Positions 1-6,072 of a stretch of 15,913 bases of DNA are shown here, piece by piece. Every line of letters starts with the position of its first letter. The stretch's first letter is position 1. This DNA comes from Bacillota bacterium (GTDB lineage Bacteria > Bacillota > Bacilli > Paenibacillales > NBRC-103111): contig JAEWAA010000085.1 in NCBI GenBank assembly GCA_023391955.1, positions 1-15,913 on the forward strand, read 5' to 3'. The notes under the pieces were generated by a model, which did not search any database, had not been told where the DNA came from, and worked only from the letters and a program-made list of their open reading frames with translations. The translations under genes and the position numbers were made by a program.

Positions 1-821
1 GCTTCGACCGGGTGATGCAGGGAATCGCCCATCTGCGGCGGGAACAGGTGGATTTCAACATTTTGACGGTGATTCATGAGGGCAATGTGGACAAGGGCAA
101 GGAGCTGATGGACTTCTACCGGGAGCATGGTTTTGGCTATGTGCAGTTTATCCCGGGCATGGACTTCCGGGCCCAGCAGGCGGACAAGCCGCCTTCCTTC
201 CTGGTTACGCCGCAGCAGTATGGGCGGTTCCTGTGCCAGGTGTTCGATTTGTGGTATAACGGCGGCCAGCCGGTGATCTCGGAGCGGTTTATGGACAATA
301 CCATGAGTGTCCACCTGGGGAGGCAGGCGGAGATGTGCACCCACAGTGCCTCCTGCTCCAAAACGCTGATCTTGGAACAAAACGGGGATGCATATCCCTG
401 CGATTTTTATATTCATGAGGATTACAAGCTGGGCAATGTGGGCACCCATTCTCTGGAGGAGCTGCTGGCAAGTCCGGTCTATCGGAGCTTTGCCGCGTTG
501 AAGCCCGAGCTGCCGGAGGCCTGCAAAAGTTGCGAATACCTTCGTTTTTGCTACGGAGGCTGCCCCCGGAACCGGCGTTGGGAGAAGGCGGACCCTGAAG
601 GGCGGGGTGTGCCGCATCCGGATTATTTCTGCGCCAGCTACAAGGCCTTCTACCGCCACTCCTTCCCGCGGATGGAGGAGATGGCCCTCCGGCTGCGGAG
701 GCAGTGGGCCCGGGAGTACGCGCAGACGGGCCTGAAGCTGCCCGGCCGCAACGACATGTGCTTCTGCGGCAGCGGCCGGAAGTTCAAGGCCTGCTGCCAG
801 CCGGCGCTTGCCGGGGCGTAG
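1..821 (+). CDS. Anaerobic sulfatase-maturase-type radical SAM/SPASM protein with SEC-C tail (5' partial)
   Basis: C-terminal part (272 residues seen, first full codon at base 3) of a radical SAM enzyme. The frame is open to the window edge, so the N-terminal CxxxCxxC cluster motif lies outside. The visible part has the end of the barrel (VQFIPGMDF) followed by an exact SPASM pattern: C-x9-G-x4-C (bases about 357-402), then C-x2-C-x5-C-x3-C (about 522-561), then a last Cys in DYFCASYK. In the family these cysteines bind two auxiliary 4Fe-4S clusters. The closest known type is anaerobic sulfatase maturase, which converts a Cys or Ser of a sulfatase to formylglycine in the cytoplasm; other SPASM peptide modifiers remain possible. 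The last 20 or so residues add a SEC-C zinc motif, CxC-x8-CC. No sulfatase is in view. The stop is TAG at 819-821, and a strong terminator follows within 9 bases. Confidence 0.85.
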   Translation, partial: FDRVMQGIAHLRREQVDFNILTVIHEGNVDKGKELMDFYREHGFGYVQFIPGMDFRAQQADKPPSFLVTPQQYGRFLCQVFDLWYNGGQPVISERFMDNTMSVHLGRQAEMCTHSASCSKTLILEQNGDAYPCDFYIHEDYKLGNVGTHSLEELLASPVYRSFAALKPELPEACKSCEYLRFCYGGCPRNRRWEKADPEGRGVPHPDYFCASYKAFYRHSFPRMEEMALRLRRQWAREYAQTGLKLPGRNDMCFCGSGRKFKACCQPALAGA

Positions 822-829
822 CGGACGCG

Positions 830-874
830 AAAAAACCACTTCACCGTGCTGTGCGCAGGTGAAGTGGTTTTTTT
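830..874 (+). terminator. Rho-independent terminator of the radical SAM gene
   Basis: Perfect 16-base inverted repeat (830-845 and 858-873) with a 12-base loop. The right arm ends in a run of seven T. The left arm begins with six A, so it could also act on the minus strand, where no nearby gene needs it. Confidence 0.92.
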
Positions 875-932
875 GTGTGCAGGCGGGGCGTCCATGCCTG
901 CTGAGGTGGGCCGCGGTGAGCTGCCATATCCC

Positions 933-1129
933 TCCGTTTACCGTGTAACGGAACTCAGCGCCTCTTAAAAGCCCAAAATTGGCGTTTTGGATTTGTAACG
1001 GAACTGAGCGACTCTTAGCAGGAGTTTTGGAGCGATAACGGCTCTTTGTCCGCCTCTAAGCTTCACCTAGTTCCGTTACGGTTACCAAAGCCGCATTTTG
1101 CGAGTTTAAGGGCTTCTGAGTTCCGTTAC
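933..1129. repeat. Inverted array of GTAACGGAACT intergenic repeats
   Basis: The core GTAACGGAACT occurs on the plus strand at 945-955 and 995-1005. It occurs reversed as AGTTCCGTTAC at 1069-1079 and 1119-1129. A weak copy (GATAACGGCTC) lies at 1035-1045, and a degenerate reversed half (CCGTTTAC) at 934-941 pairs with the first copy. Copies in the same direction are 50 bases apart on both arms. The sequence between cores is also related: each has a CTCTTA/CCTTAA block and a CAAAA...TTTTG block that can fold, for example CCAAAA-N6-TTTTGG near 973-990. The whole is thus an imperfect palindrome, not a tandem array. It has no open frame of note. That this family is dispersed in Paenibacillus genomes is my recollection, not shown here. 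Confidence 0.75.
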
Positions 1130-1199
1130 AGCAAGGTAGCCCCTCACTGAGCCGCAGCTTATCGGACTTAGATTGCGACGCAGCCCACTCGTCTCCTCA

Positions 1200-2210
1200 C
1201 TACTCCCCGATACTCACCGACTTGCCGGTGGCCGCCGACAGGTTGGCAGCCTCCATAAGCTGGGTCAAGGCCCGGCCTTGCTCAATACTGATGGTTGTCG
1301 GCGTGCCGTTTACCATATGATCGATCCATTGATCCACAGGCCGGGGCGGTGCCGGAGGAAGCTTGGCCGGGGACACCCAGCCCTCCTGGGCGCCGAGACC
1401 CAATTTGGCGGAGCGGAAGCGGAACTGGAAGTCGTCCAGCATCAGGCAGCCCTCGGTGCCGCATACCTCCAGCGCAAAGGGGCTAAGACGGCTGGCAAAA
1501 CCCGCCTCCACCACAGCCAATGCGCCGTCGGAATACCGTAGAGTAACCACCGCGTTGTCCTCCACCTCCCGGCCGGTGACAAAGCCGAACTGGGCGCTGA
1601 CCGCTTCCGGCATACCCAAGTAATAGTAGGCCAGGTACATGGGATGGCAGCCCAGATCAATCAGCGCACCGCCTCCACATTGCTCCTTATTATAGAAATG
1701 GGGTGGAAGCCAGCCATCCGCGGATTTTTGGTTAGGCAAACCGCCGTCATGGGCCAGTCTTACCCGCAGATACGTAATGTCGCCCAGCAGTCCGGCGTTG
1801 ATGATTTCCTTCACCTTTAAATTGGCGGCATGGGTAAGCCGGGGCAGGGAGATCATGAAGGATTTGCCGGATTCCTTCACGGCTTGGATGATGCGGTCCG
1901 CCGCCTCCGTGGTAATGGCCAGAACCTTTTCCGTGAAAATATGCTTACCCGCCTTCGCGGCGGCTGTTAACACTTCCTCATGCATGGAGGACGGAGCATC
2001 CACGACAACAGCATCAATTTCCGGATTGGCCAGAAGCGCTTCCAAATTTTCACAAAAAGGCACACCCAGCTTCTCCGCCTGCATTCTGCCTCTCTCCGGA
2101 AGCTCATCCCATACGGCGGCAATGCGGCACTCGGGCCGGGCCAATACCTGACGGGCATAGTCCTCTGCATGGACATGCCAATAGGACAGCATAGCAACTT
2201 GAATGGTCAT
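1200..2210 (-). CDS. Gfo/Idh/MocA-family NAD(P)-dependent oxidoreductase, divergent
   Basis: 336-residue predicted cytoplasmic dehydrogenase, the normal length for this two-domain family, which oxidises or reduces sugar and inositol-like compounds. The N-terminal Rossmann domain covers about residues 1-120 and the alpha/beta domain about 121-336. The cofactor-side EKP motif appears as TEKV (residues 93-96), and the catalytic-side motif is DLGCH (185-189). The usual GxGxxG loop is absent: the first strand runs into YWHVHAEDY (10-18). The substrate cannot be told. I chose ATG 2210, which is preceded by GGAAGGTGGA at a 9-10-base spacing; the longer start at 2231 has no such site. It is a single gene facing away from yneF, and no clear terminator is seen downstream of its TAG stop. 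Confidence 0.85.
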   Translation of the reverse strand: MTIQVAMLSYWHVHAEDYARQVLARPECRIAAVWDELPERGRMQAEKLGVPFCENLEALLANPEIDAVVVDAPSSMHEEVLTAAAKAGKHIFTEKVLAITTEAADRIIQAVKESGKSFMISLPRLTHAANLKVKEIINAGLLGDITYLRVRLAHDGGLPNQKSADGWLPPHFYNKEQCGGGALIDLGCHPMYLAYYYLGMPEAVSAQFGFVTGREVEDNAVVTLRYSDGALAVVEAGFASRLSPFALEVCGTEGCLMLDDFQFRFRSAKLGLGAQEGWVSPAKLPPAPPRPVDQWIDHMVNGTPTTISIEQGRALTQLMEAANLSAATGKSVSIGE

Positions 2211-2297
2211 ATTTTCTAATCCACCTTCCATTGATAATAGGCTGATTTTATCTTACCATGGGTCTTGCGGGACACACTATGGCAGATGAAGTCTCAT

Positions 2298-2326
2298 TTG
2301 TATGCGATCTTGCAACATGCTATGAT
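2298..2326 (+). promoter_or_regulatory. Likely sigma-A promoter for yneF-folE (extended -10)
   Basis: The -10 hexamer TATGAT (2321-2326) is preceded by TGC, giving an extended -10 element. A weak -35 (TTGTAT, 2298-2303) is 17 bases upstream. Transcription would start near 2333, leaving a leader of about 48 bases before the yneF start. Confidence 0.55.
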
Positions 2327-2380
2327 ATAGAGCGACAAAGCCGATATATGTCGGACATTATCTGTAGGGAGTGTATACAA

Positions 2381-2590
2381 ATGTGGAGTTGGATCATTCC
2401 AATCCTGACATTGATTGTGGGGGCGGCCGGAGGATTTGCCGGCGGTGTTTTTTATTTGAAGCGCCAAATGGAAAAAATGCAGTCGAACCCCGACATGCTG
2501 GCCAAGATGGCCAAGCAAATGGGCTATAACCTGAACAAGCAGCAGATGAACAAGGTCCAAAACATGATGAAGAACCAAAAATTCAGATAA
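2381..2590 (+). CDS. yneF: YneF family (UPF0154) small membrane protein
   Basis: 69-residue protein with one N-terminal membrane helix (about residues 3-25, glycine-rich: GAAGGFAGG). A charged cytoplasmic tail follows with the family hallmarks NPDMLAKMAKQMG (residues 36-48) and a Lys/Gln/Met-rich end. The family is conserved across Bacillota and its function is unknown. An upstream in-frame extension to 2258 exists, but ATG 2381 has AGGGAGTG at 2366-2373, eight bases ahead, and matches the family length (about 70 residues). It lies 52 bases before folE in the same direction, with no terminator between them, so the two are probably co-transcribed. Confidence 0.9.
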   Translation: MWSWIIPILTLIVGAAGGFAGGVFYLKRQMEKMQSNPDMLAKMAKQMGYNLNKQQMNKVQNMMKNQKFR

Positions 2591-2642
2591 ATGAAATAGG
2601 ACGGCACACAGCATGCCGCCGGCAAGACGGGAGAGTAAGCCT

Positions 2643-3230
2643 ATGTCCACTGAATACAGAAATAAGAAGGTTGAGGAAAACCGCGAGCAGCTGGAGCACC
2701 ATGTCCGGGAAATCCTGCGCCTCATCGGGGAGGATGTAGAACGGGAAGGACTTCTCGATACCCCCGCCCGGGTGGTGCGGATGTATGAGGAAATCTTCGC
2801 CGGTTATTCCGCCGATCCTGCGGAGGTACTGGGTGTTACCTTTGACGAACGCCACGAAGAGCTGGTCATCGTCAAGGACATTGTGTTCTACAGCCAATGC
2901 GAGCATCATATGGCGCCATTTTTCGGCAAAATCCATATCGGCTATATCCCCAGCGGCAAAATTGCAGGTTTGAGCAAGTTTGCCCGTCTGGTGGAAGCGG
3001 TGGCCCGCAAGCTGCAGGTCCAGGAGCGGATCACCTCGGAAATAGCGGATGTATTAAACCGGGAGCTGAAGCCCCACGGGGTGATGGTGGTGGTGGAGGC
3101 AGAGCATCTGTGCATGTGTGCACGTGGTGTCAAAAAACCGGGCAGCAAAACCGTGACGTCCGCAGTCCGCGGCTATTTCCGCAACGATGCGCCTCTCCGG
3201 GCTGAATTTATGGCATTGATCAAGGAATAA
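2643..3230 (+). CDS. folE: GTP cyclohydrolase I (type IA)
   Basis: 195-residue enzyme that opens the ring of GTP to make 7,8-dihydroneopterin triphosphate, the first step of folate (and queuosine-type pterin) synthesis, in the cytoplasm. The zinc ligands of the IA type are present: Cys86 and His89 in QCEHH, and Cys157 in EHLCMCARG. The substrate-site blocks GLSKFARLVE (109-118) and PGSKTVTSAVRGYFR (166-180) are intact. ATG 2643 has GGGAGAG seven bases upstream; the in-frame start at 2613 lacks a site. Length is typical (about 185-220). No other folate gene is adjacent. The gene pairs with yneF and ends at a hairpin terminator. Confidence 0.96.
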   Translation: MSTEYRNKKVEENREQLEHHVREILRLIGEDVEREGLLDTPARVVRMYEEIFAGYSADPAEVLGVTFDERHEELVIVKDIVFYSQCEHHMAPFFGKIHIGYIPSGKIAGLSKFARLVEAVARKLQVQERITSEIADVLNRELKPHGVMVVVEAEHLCMCARGVKKPGSKTVTSAVRGYFRNDAPLRAEFMALIKE

Positions 3231-3258
3231 CACCACAGCGTTAGTGAGCTGGCAGATG

Positions 3259-3296
3259 AAGTCCAGAGGAGAGTGATCTCCTTCTGGGCTTTTTTG
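3259..3296 (+). terminator. Terminator after folE
   Basis: Arms AAGTCCAGAGGAGA (3259-3272) and TCTCCTTCTGGGCTT (3277-3291) pair with one G-U and one single-base bulge around a GTGA loop. A run of T follows. Confidence 0.85.
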
Positions 3297-3302
3297 ATTT
3301 AT

Positions 3303-3360
3303 TTCCGAGAAGATTTCCGACAAATTCCGACTTCCCTAGAAGGAAAATGGCCTGTATAAT
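3303..3360 (+). promoter_or_regulatory. Promoter region of the acyltransferase gene with three TTCCGA repeats
   Basis: A perfect -10 hexamer TATAAT lies at 3355-3360. The -35 position (3332-3337, TTCCCT) is poor, suggesting that an activator is needed. Just upstream, TTCCGA is repeated three times in the same direction (starting 3303, 3315 and 3326), about one helix turn apart. That would place bound proteins on one face of the DNA. The operator role is inference. Confidence 0.5.
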
Positions 3361-3419
3361 AAACAATCATTTAGGGATTCTTGAACGAAACTGATGATCC
3401 GCAGAAAGGTGGGAGATTA

Positions 3420-4556
3420 GTGACTGAATTGTCGAAGTCTGCAGCAGGCAAAAAGAAGACAAAGCTGCTGGAGCTGGACATTGTTCGGGCCTTGGCTATT
3501 CTGGCGGTGGTGCTTATTCATGGCACATCCAGCGCAACGGTGGAGCCGACAGAAGGCAGTGCCTCACAGATTTTGTTTTATATTTTGAACGTGGGCAGCT
3601 CGTTTGCGGTTCCGTTATTTATTATGATCAGCGGCATCGTGCTGTTTTACAGCTATGACGGCAGATGGAACGCCAGGACGGCTCTGGTATTTTACCGGAA
3701 GCGGGCCATTAGCCTGGTGATTCCGTATTTTATATGGGCCTTTTTCTATTATGGATTTAACCAATACATTAATACCGGGAAGATCGAGATGGATTGGCCG
3801 GATTTTTGGGGCAAAATAGGCTGGGCACAGTGGTCGTACCATTCCTATTTTATGCTGATTATTTTTCAGCTGTATCTTCTGTTCCCTCTGTTTATGACTC
3901 TGGTAAACCGGGTCTCCTGGTTCCGGAAGTGGCTGCTTCCTTGTGGGCTTTTGATCCAGGAAGGGTTATATGTGTACCGGCATTGGTTCAGTGAAGGGAT
4001 TCCTTATTCCGACCGGATCGCTCCTACCTATATGGCCTATTTCCTGATCGGCGGCGCTATTGGGCTTTATTATCCTGCGGTGAAAAAATGGGTGGAGGAG
4101 CATAAGCTTCTGACGGGTGCCGCGTGGCTGCTTGCCGGCGTTTCCTATGTGAGCCTGTTTCTCTTCAGCCGGTATAAGCATATGTATGCGGAGAATACCT
4201 GGTATGAGGTGCTGTGGATTCTTTATGTTACGGCCGCGGCCTTGTTCTTTATGCAGGTTGGCCGGTTTCTGCTGGCCCGCTTTCCCCGGCTGTCCAAGCC
4301 GGTTGTGTCCATTGGGGTGTGCTCCTTCGGCATTTATCTGATCCATCCCGCTTTCCTGACACTATTTACGGTGCATTGGAGCCATCCTACCACTATCCTG
4401 ATGTATGATCTGTATACCTTCGGGCGGTACGCCGCCGTATTCGGTTCGTCCTGGCTGATTGTGTATACGTATGGCAAGGTGGCGGGCCTGTTCAAGCGGA
4501 GTCCGGAGGTGCAGGTAAACAAGACTTATACACGCGGCAAGGCAACGGGATTATAA
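3420..4556 (+). CDS. Acyltransferase-3 family integral membrane protein
   Basis: 378-residue polytopic membrane protein with about ten hydrophobic segments. It fits the acyltransferase-3 family, which transfers acetyl or succinyl groups to extracellular polysaccharide, peptidoglycan or lipid. The hallmark first helix is LDIVRALAILAVVLIHG (residues 19-35), with the conserved catalytic-type His34. A basic RKRAIS loop and a helix with QLYLLFPLF follow, as in IcaC/YfiQ-like members. The acceptor substrate cannot be read from sequence. I chose GTG 3420, which has AAGGTGG seven bases ahead; an upstream TTG frame start at 3381 has no ribosome site. Two further Lys/Arg-rich stretches (residues 5-15 and the C-terminus) are likely cytoplasmic. 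It is transcribed alone from a TATAAT promoter. Confidence 0.88.
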   Translation: MTELSKSAAGKKKTKLLELDIVRALAILAVVLIHGTSSATVEPTEGSASQILFYILNVGSSFAVPLFIMISGIVLFYSYDGRWNARTALVFYRKRAISLVIPYFIWAFFYYGFNQYINTGKIEMDWPDFWGKIGWAQWSYHSYFMLIIFQLYLLFPLFMTLVNRVSWFRKWLLPCGLLIQEGLYVYRHWFSEGIPYSDRIAPTYMAYFLIGGAIGLYYPAVKKWVEEHKLLTGAAWLLAGVSYVSLFLFSRYKHMYAENTWYEVLWILYVTAAALFFMQVGRFLLARFPRLSKPVVSIGVCSFGIYLIHPAFLTLFTVHWSHPTTILMYDLYTFGRYAAVFGSSWLIVYTYGKVAGLFKRSPEVQVNKTYTRGKATGL

Positions 4557-4581
4557 GGATCAAATTTTTTGGAGAAAAGGG

Positions 4582-4611
4582 TTGTCAAATGCTGGGGAGA
4601 TTTAGTATAGT
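4582..4611 (+). promoter_or_regulatory. Strong sigma-A promoter directly before a terminator
   Basis: TTGTCA (4582-4587) and TATAGT (4606-4611) are each one base from consensus, with an 18-base spacer. A start is expected near 4618. No gene start lies between it and the terminator beginning at 4633. Confidence 0.65.
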
Positions 4612-4617
4612 AAGACA

Positions 4618-4680
4618 AGGAAATATGCGGAAGAACCGCTCCGACGCAGCAGCAGGCTGCCAGGGGCGGTTTTTATTTTT
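4618..4680 (+). ncRNA. Candidate short RNA or terminated leader
   Basis: The interval from the predicted start of the 4582-4611 promoter to the T-run of the next terminator would give an RNA of about 60 bases, most of it the hairpin itself. It could be a small RNA, or an abortive leader of the downstream SLH gene whose read-through depends on antitermination. No ORF with a ribosome site is inside. It does not match a riboswitch family I recognise, and there is no direct evidence of expression. Confidence 0.4.
4633..4680 (+). terminator. Intrinsic terminator between acyltransferase and SLH genes
   Basis: Outer arms AACCGCTCC (4634-4642) and GGGGCGGTT (4663-4671) pair with one G-U. An inner stem GCAGC/GCTGC extends them, and a T-rich tail follows to about 4681. 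It can end acyltransferase transcripts as well as the short transcript described above. Confidence 0.85.
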
Positions 4681-4688
4681 TTATGGCT

Positions 4689-4778
4689 TATTGGACGCTG
4701 TAAAAAGGTAGAAATATGGCGAAATATTGTCGATTTAAATGGGGCTGTAGACAACTCTCCGGATAAACGTGTCCAATA
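4689..4778. repeat. Eight-base inverted repeat in the SLH gene leader
   Basis: TATTGGAC (4689-4696) and GTCCAATA (4771-4778) are perfect inverted copies 74 bases apart, ahead of the SLH gene start at 4820. They could pair in the leader RNA or bind a dimeric protein on a loop. No consensus promoter was recognised in this 140-base stretch. Confidence 0.35.
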
Positions 4779-4819
4779 GATAGAAAGGTCTGCTGGGAGA
4801 GATAAGGGAGGAATACATA

Positions 4820-6055
4820 GTGGAGCATGTGGGCAAATGGGCCGCAGGAATGGCGCTTGCAGCATTATTGGCTGGAGGAAGTGCGGGGATTTGGATAGGA
4901 AAAGATACTGGAACCGCAGCTGCGGCTGGTGCTGTGGCTATGGAAGCAGCGGCTGGGGTTGAACTGCGGGACATCGCGGGACATTGGGCAGAAACGGCTA
5001 TCCGCGGAGCGGCGGGCAAACGGTATGTGGACGGCTACCAGGACGGCAGCTTCCTCCCGGACCGGCAGGTCAGCAGGGCGGAGTTTGTGAAGATGGCGGC
5101 TGCGGCATTGAAGCTGTCAGTGGCCGATAGTGCCGGTGGCAGTGATTGGTATCAGGTTTATGTAAACGCGGCTGTAGGGGCAGGGGTTCACCAATGGAGC
5201 GATTTTACCAGCGGCGACTGGAACACCCCCATGAAACGCTCCGAAATGGCAAGAATGGCCGTCCGCGCGGCGGGCCAAAACACGGAGGATGACCTGGAGT
5301 GGATGTACCTGGCCACCAAAGCCGGGCTGATCCAGGGAGTAGACGCAACCGGCAGCCTGGATGTGGACGGCACCACCACCCGGGCACAGGCGGTAACCAT
5401 CATCGAGCGGATTCTGGCAGTCAAGGATGGCCGCGGTGAGGAGATTGCGGCGCAGGCGGATAAACATGCGGTGAACCGGGCGGCGGTGCTGTGGCGGAAG
5501 ACAAATATTTTTGAGGTGATGCCGGAGTTTTTTGGAAGTAAGGTGATTTCTCCTTGGGACACAAATAAGCTGGTGGTGGAAACACCCGACGGTCTGTATA
5601 AGGGAGAAGTCGAGAAAATTATCGCTATTGATTTCGGGGATCCGAACGATCCGCATCGGAATGTGTTGGGGGATATTGGAGAGTTGAAGTGGTATGCAGG
5701 GTGGTCCAAATATTATAAAGTTATAGATAACCCTGAAAGTTACGGAGTAGTGGCATTTGGTCGAACTGAATATAGTTCAGATGAAACTAAATATGGAGAC
5801 AGCCCTCCCATATTTTACATTAGCGGATTTACAGGCGGAAGCAGCAAAGAAATGTCCGAAACAGGAGAATTACAGTCCTTTGCAACATTACAATTCTCTA
5901 GAGAAAGTTTAGTTGAGGGCTTCATCATCCCGAAGCATGGACAGAAGATTCGAGATGGGTATCTGGATATTGAGGTTAAAGCTCCAGCCATTCCCCCCAC
6001 CAATCCACAATCCAGGTTCGTGCTGACAGTTCGCGGTCCGGAAGTGATTGAGTAA
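4820..6055 (+). CDS. Secreted S-layer-homology (SLH) protein with unrecognised C-terminal half
   Basis: 411 residues. The hydrophobic N-terminus (about 1-25, with an Ala-rich region to 46) is a signal peptide. Three SLH repeats follow at about 47-97 (DIAGHWAETAI...SRAEFVKM), 109-152 (KRSEMARM) and 157-200 (TRAQAVTII). In this family they bind pyruvylated wall polymer and fix the protein to the cell surface. Residues about 225-411 form a separate domain with no motif I recognise, rich in beta-type sequence and ending VLTVRGPEVIE. GTG 4820 has AAGGGAGG eight bases upstream. The gene's G+C falls from about 62% (5221-5340) to about 36% (5701-5820), both counted by hand, so the unknown half may have a different history. 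It ends 17 bases before the giant gene, probably the first gene of one operon. Confidence 0.88.
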   Translation: MEHVGKWAAGMALAALLAGGSAGIWIGKDTGTAAAAGAVAMEAAAGVELRDIAGHWAETAIRGAAGKRYVDGYQDGSFLPDRQVSRAEFVKMAAAALKLSVADSAGGSDWYQVYVNAAVGAGVHQWSDFTSGDWNTPMKRSEMARMAVRAAGQNTEDDLEWMYLATKAGLIQGVDATGSLDVDGTTTRAQAVTIIERILAVKDGRGEEIAAQADKHAVNRAAVLWRKTNIFEVMPEFFGSKVISPWDTNKLVVETPDGLYKGEVEKIIAIDFGDPNDPHRNVLGDIGELKWYAGWSKYYKVIDNPESYGVVAFGRTEYSSDETKYGDSPPIFYISGFTGGSSKEMSETGELQSFATLQFSRESLVEGFIIPKHGQKIRDGYLDIEVKAPAIPPTNPQSRFVLTVRGPEVIE

Positions 6056-6072
6056 GGCTGGTGGTCCTGGTT

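Noticed and set aside
933..1129. Possible CRISPR-like array from the regular 50-base spacing
   Set aside because: Copies occur in both directions, the intervals resemble each other rather than being unique, and no cas gene is present.
2601..2618. Hairpin CGGCA/TGCCG between yneF and folE as a terminator
   Set aside because: Only five base pairs and no T-run; co-transcription of the two genes is more likely.
4727..4735. Spo0A box (TTGTCGAT)
   Set aside because: It differs from TGTCGAA at a core base and stands alone; such matches are frequent by chance.
4733..4766. SigD-type promoter (TAAA...CCGGATAA) before the SLH gene
   Set aside because: The spacer is about 19 bases instead of the usual 15 or so, and the second block is imperfect.
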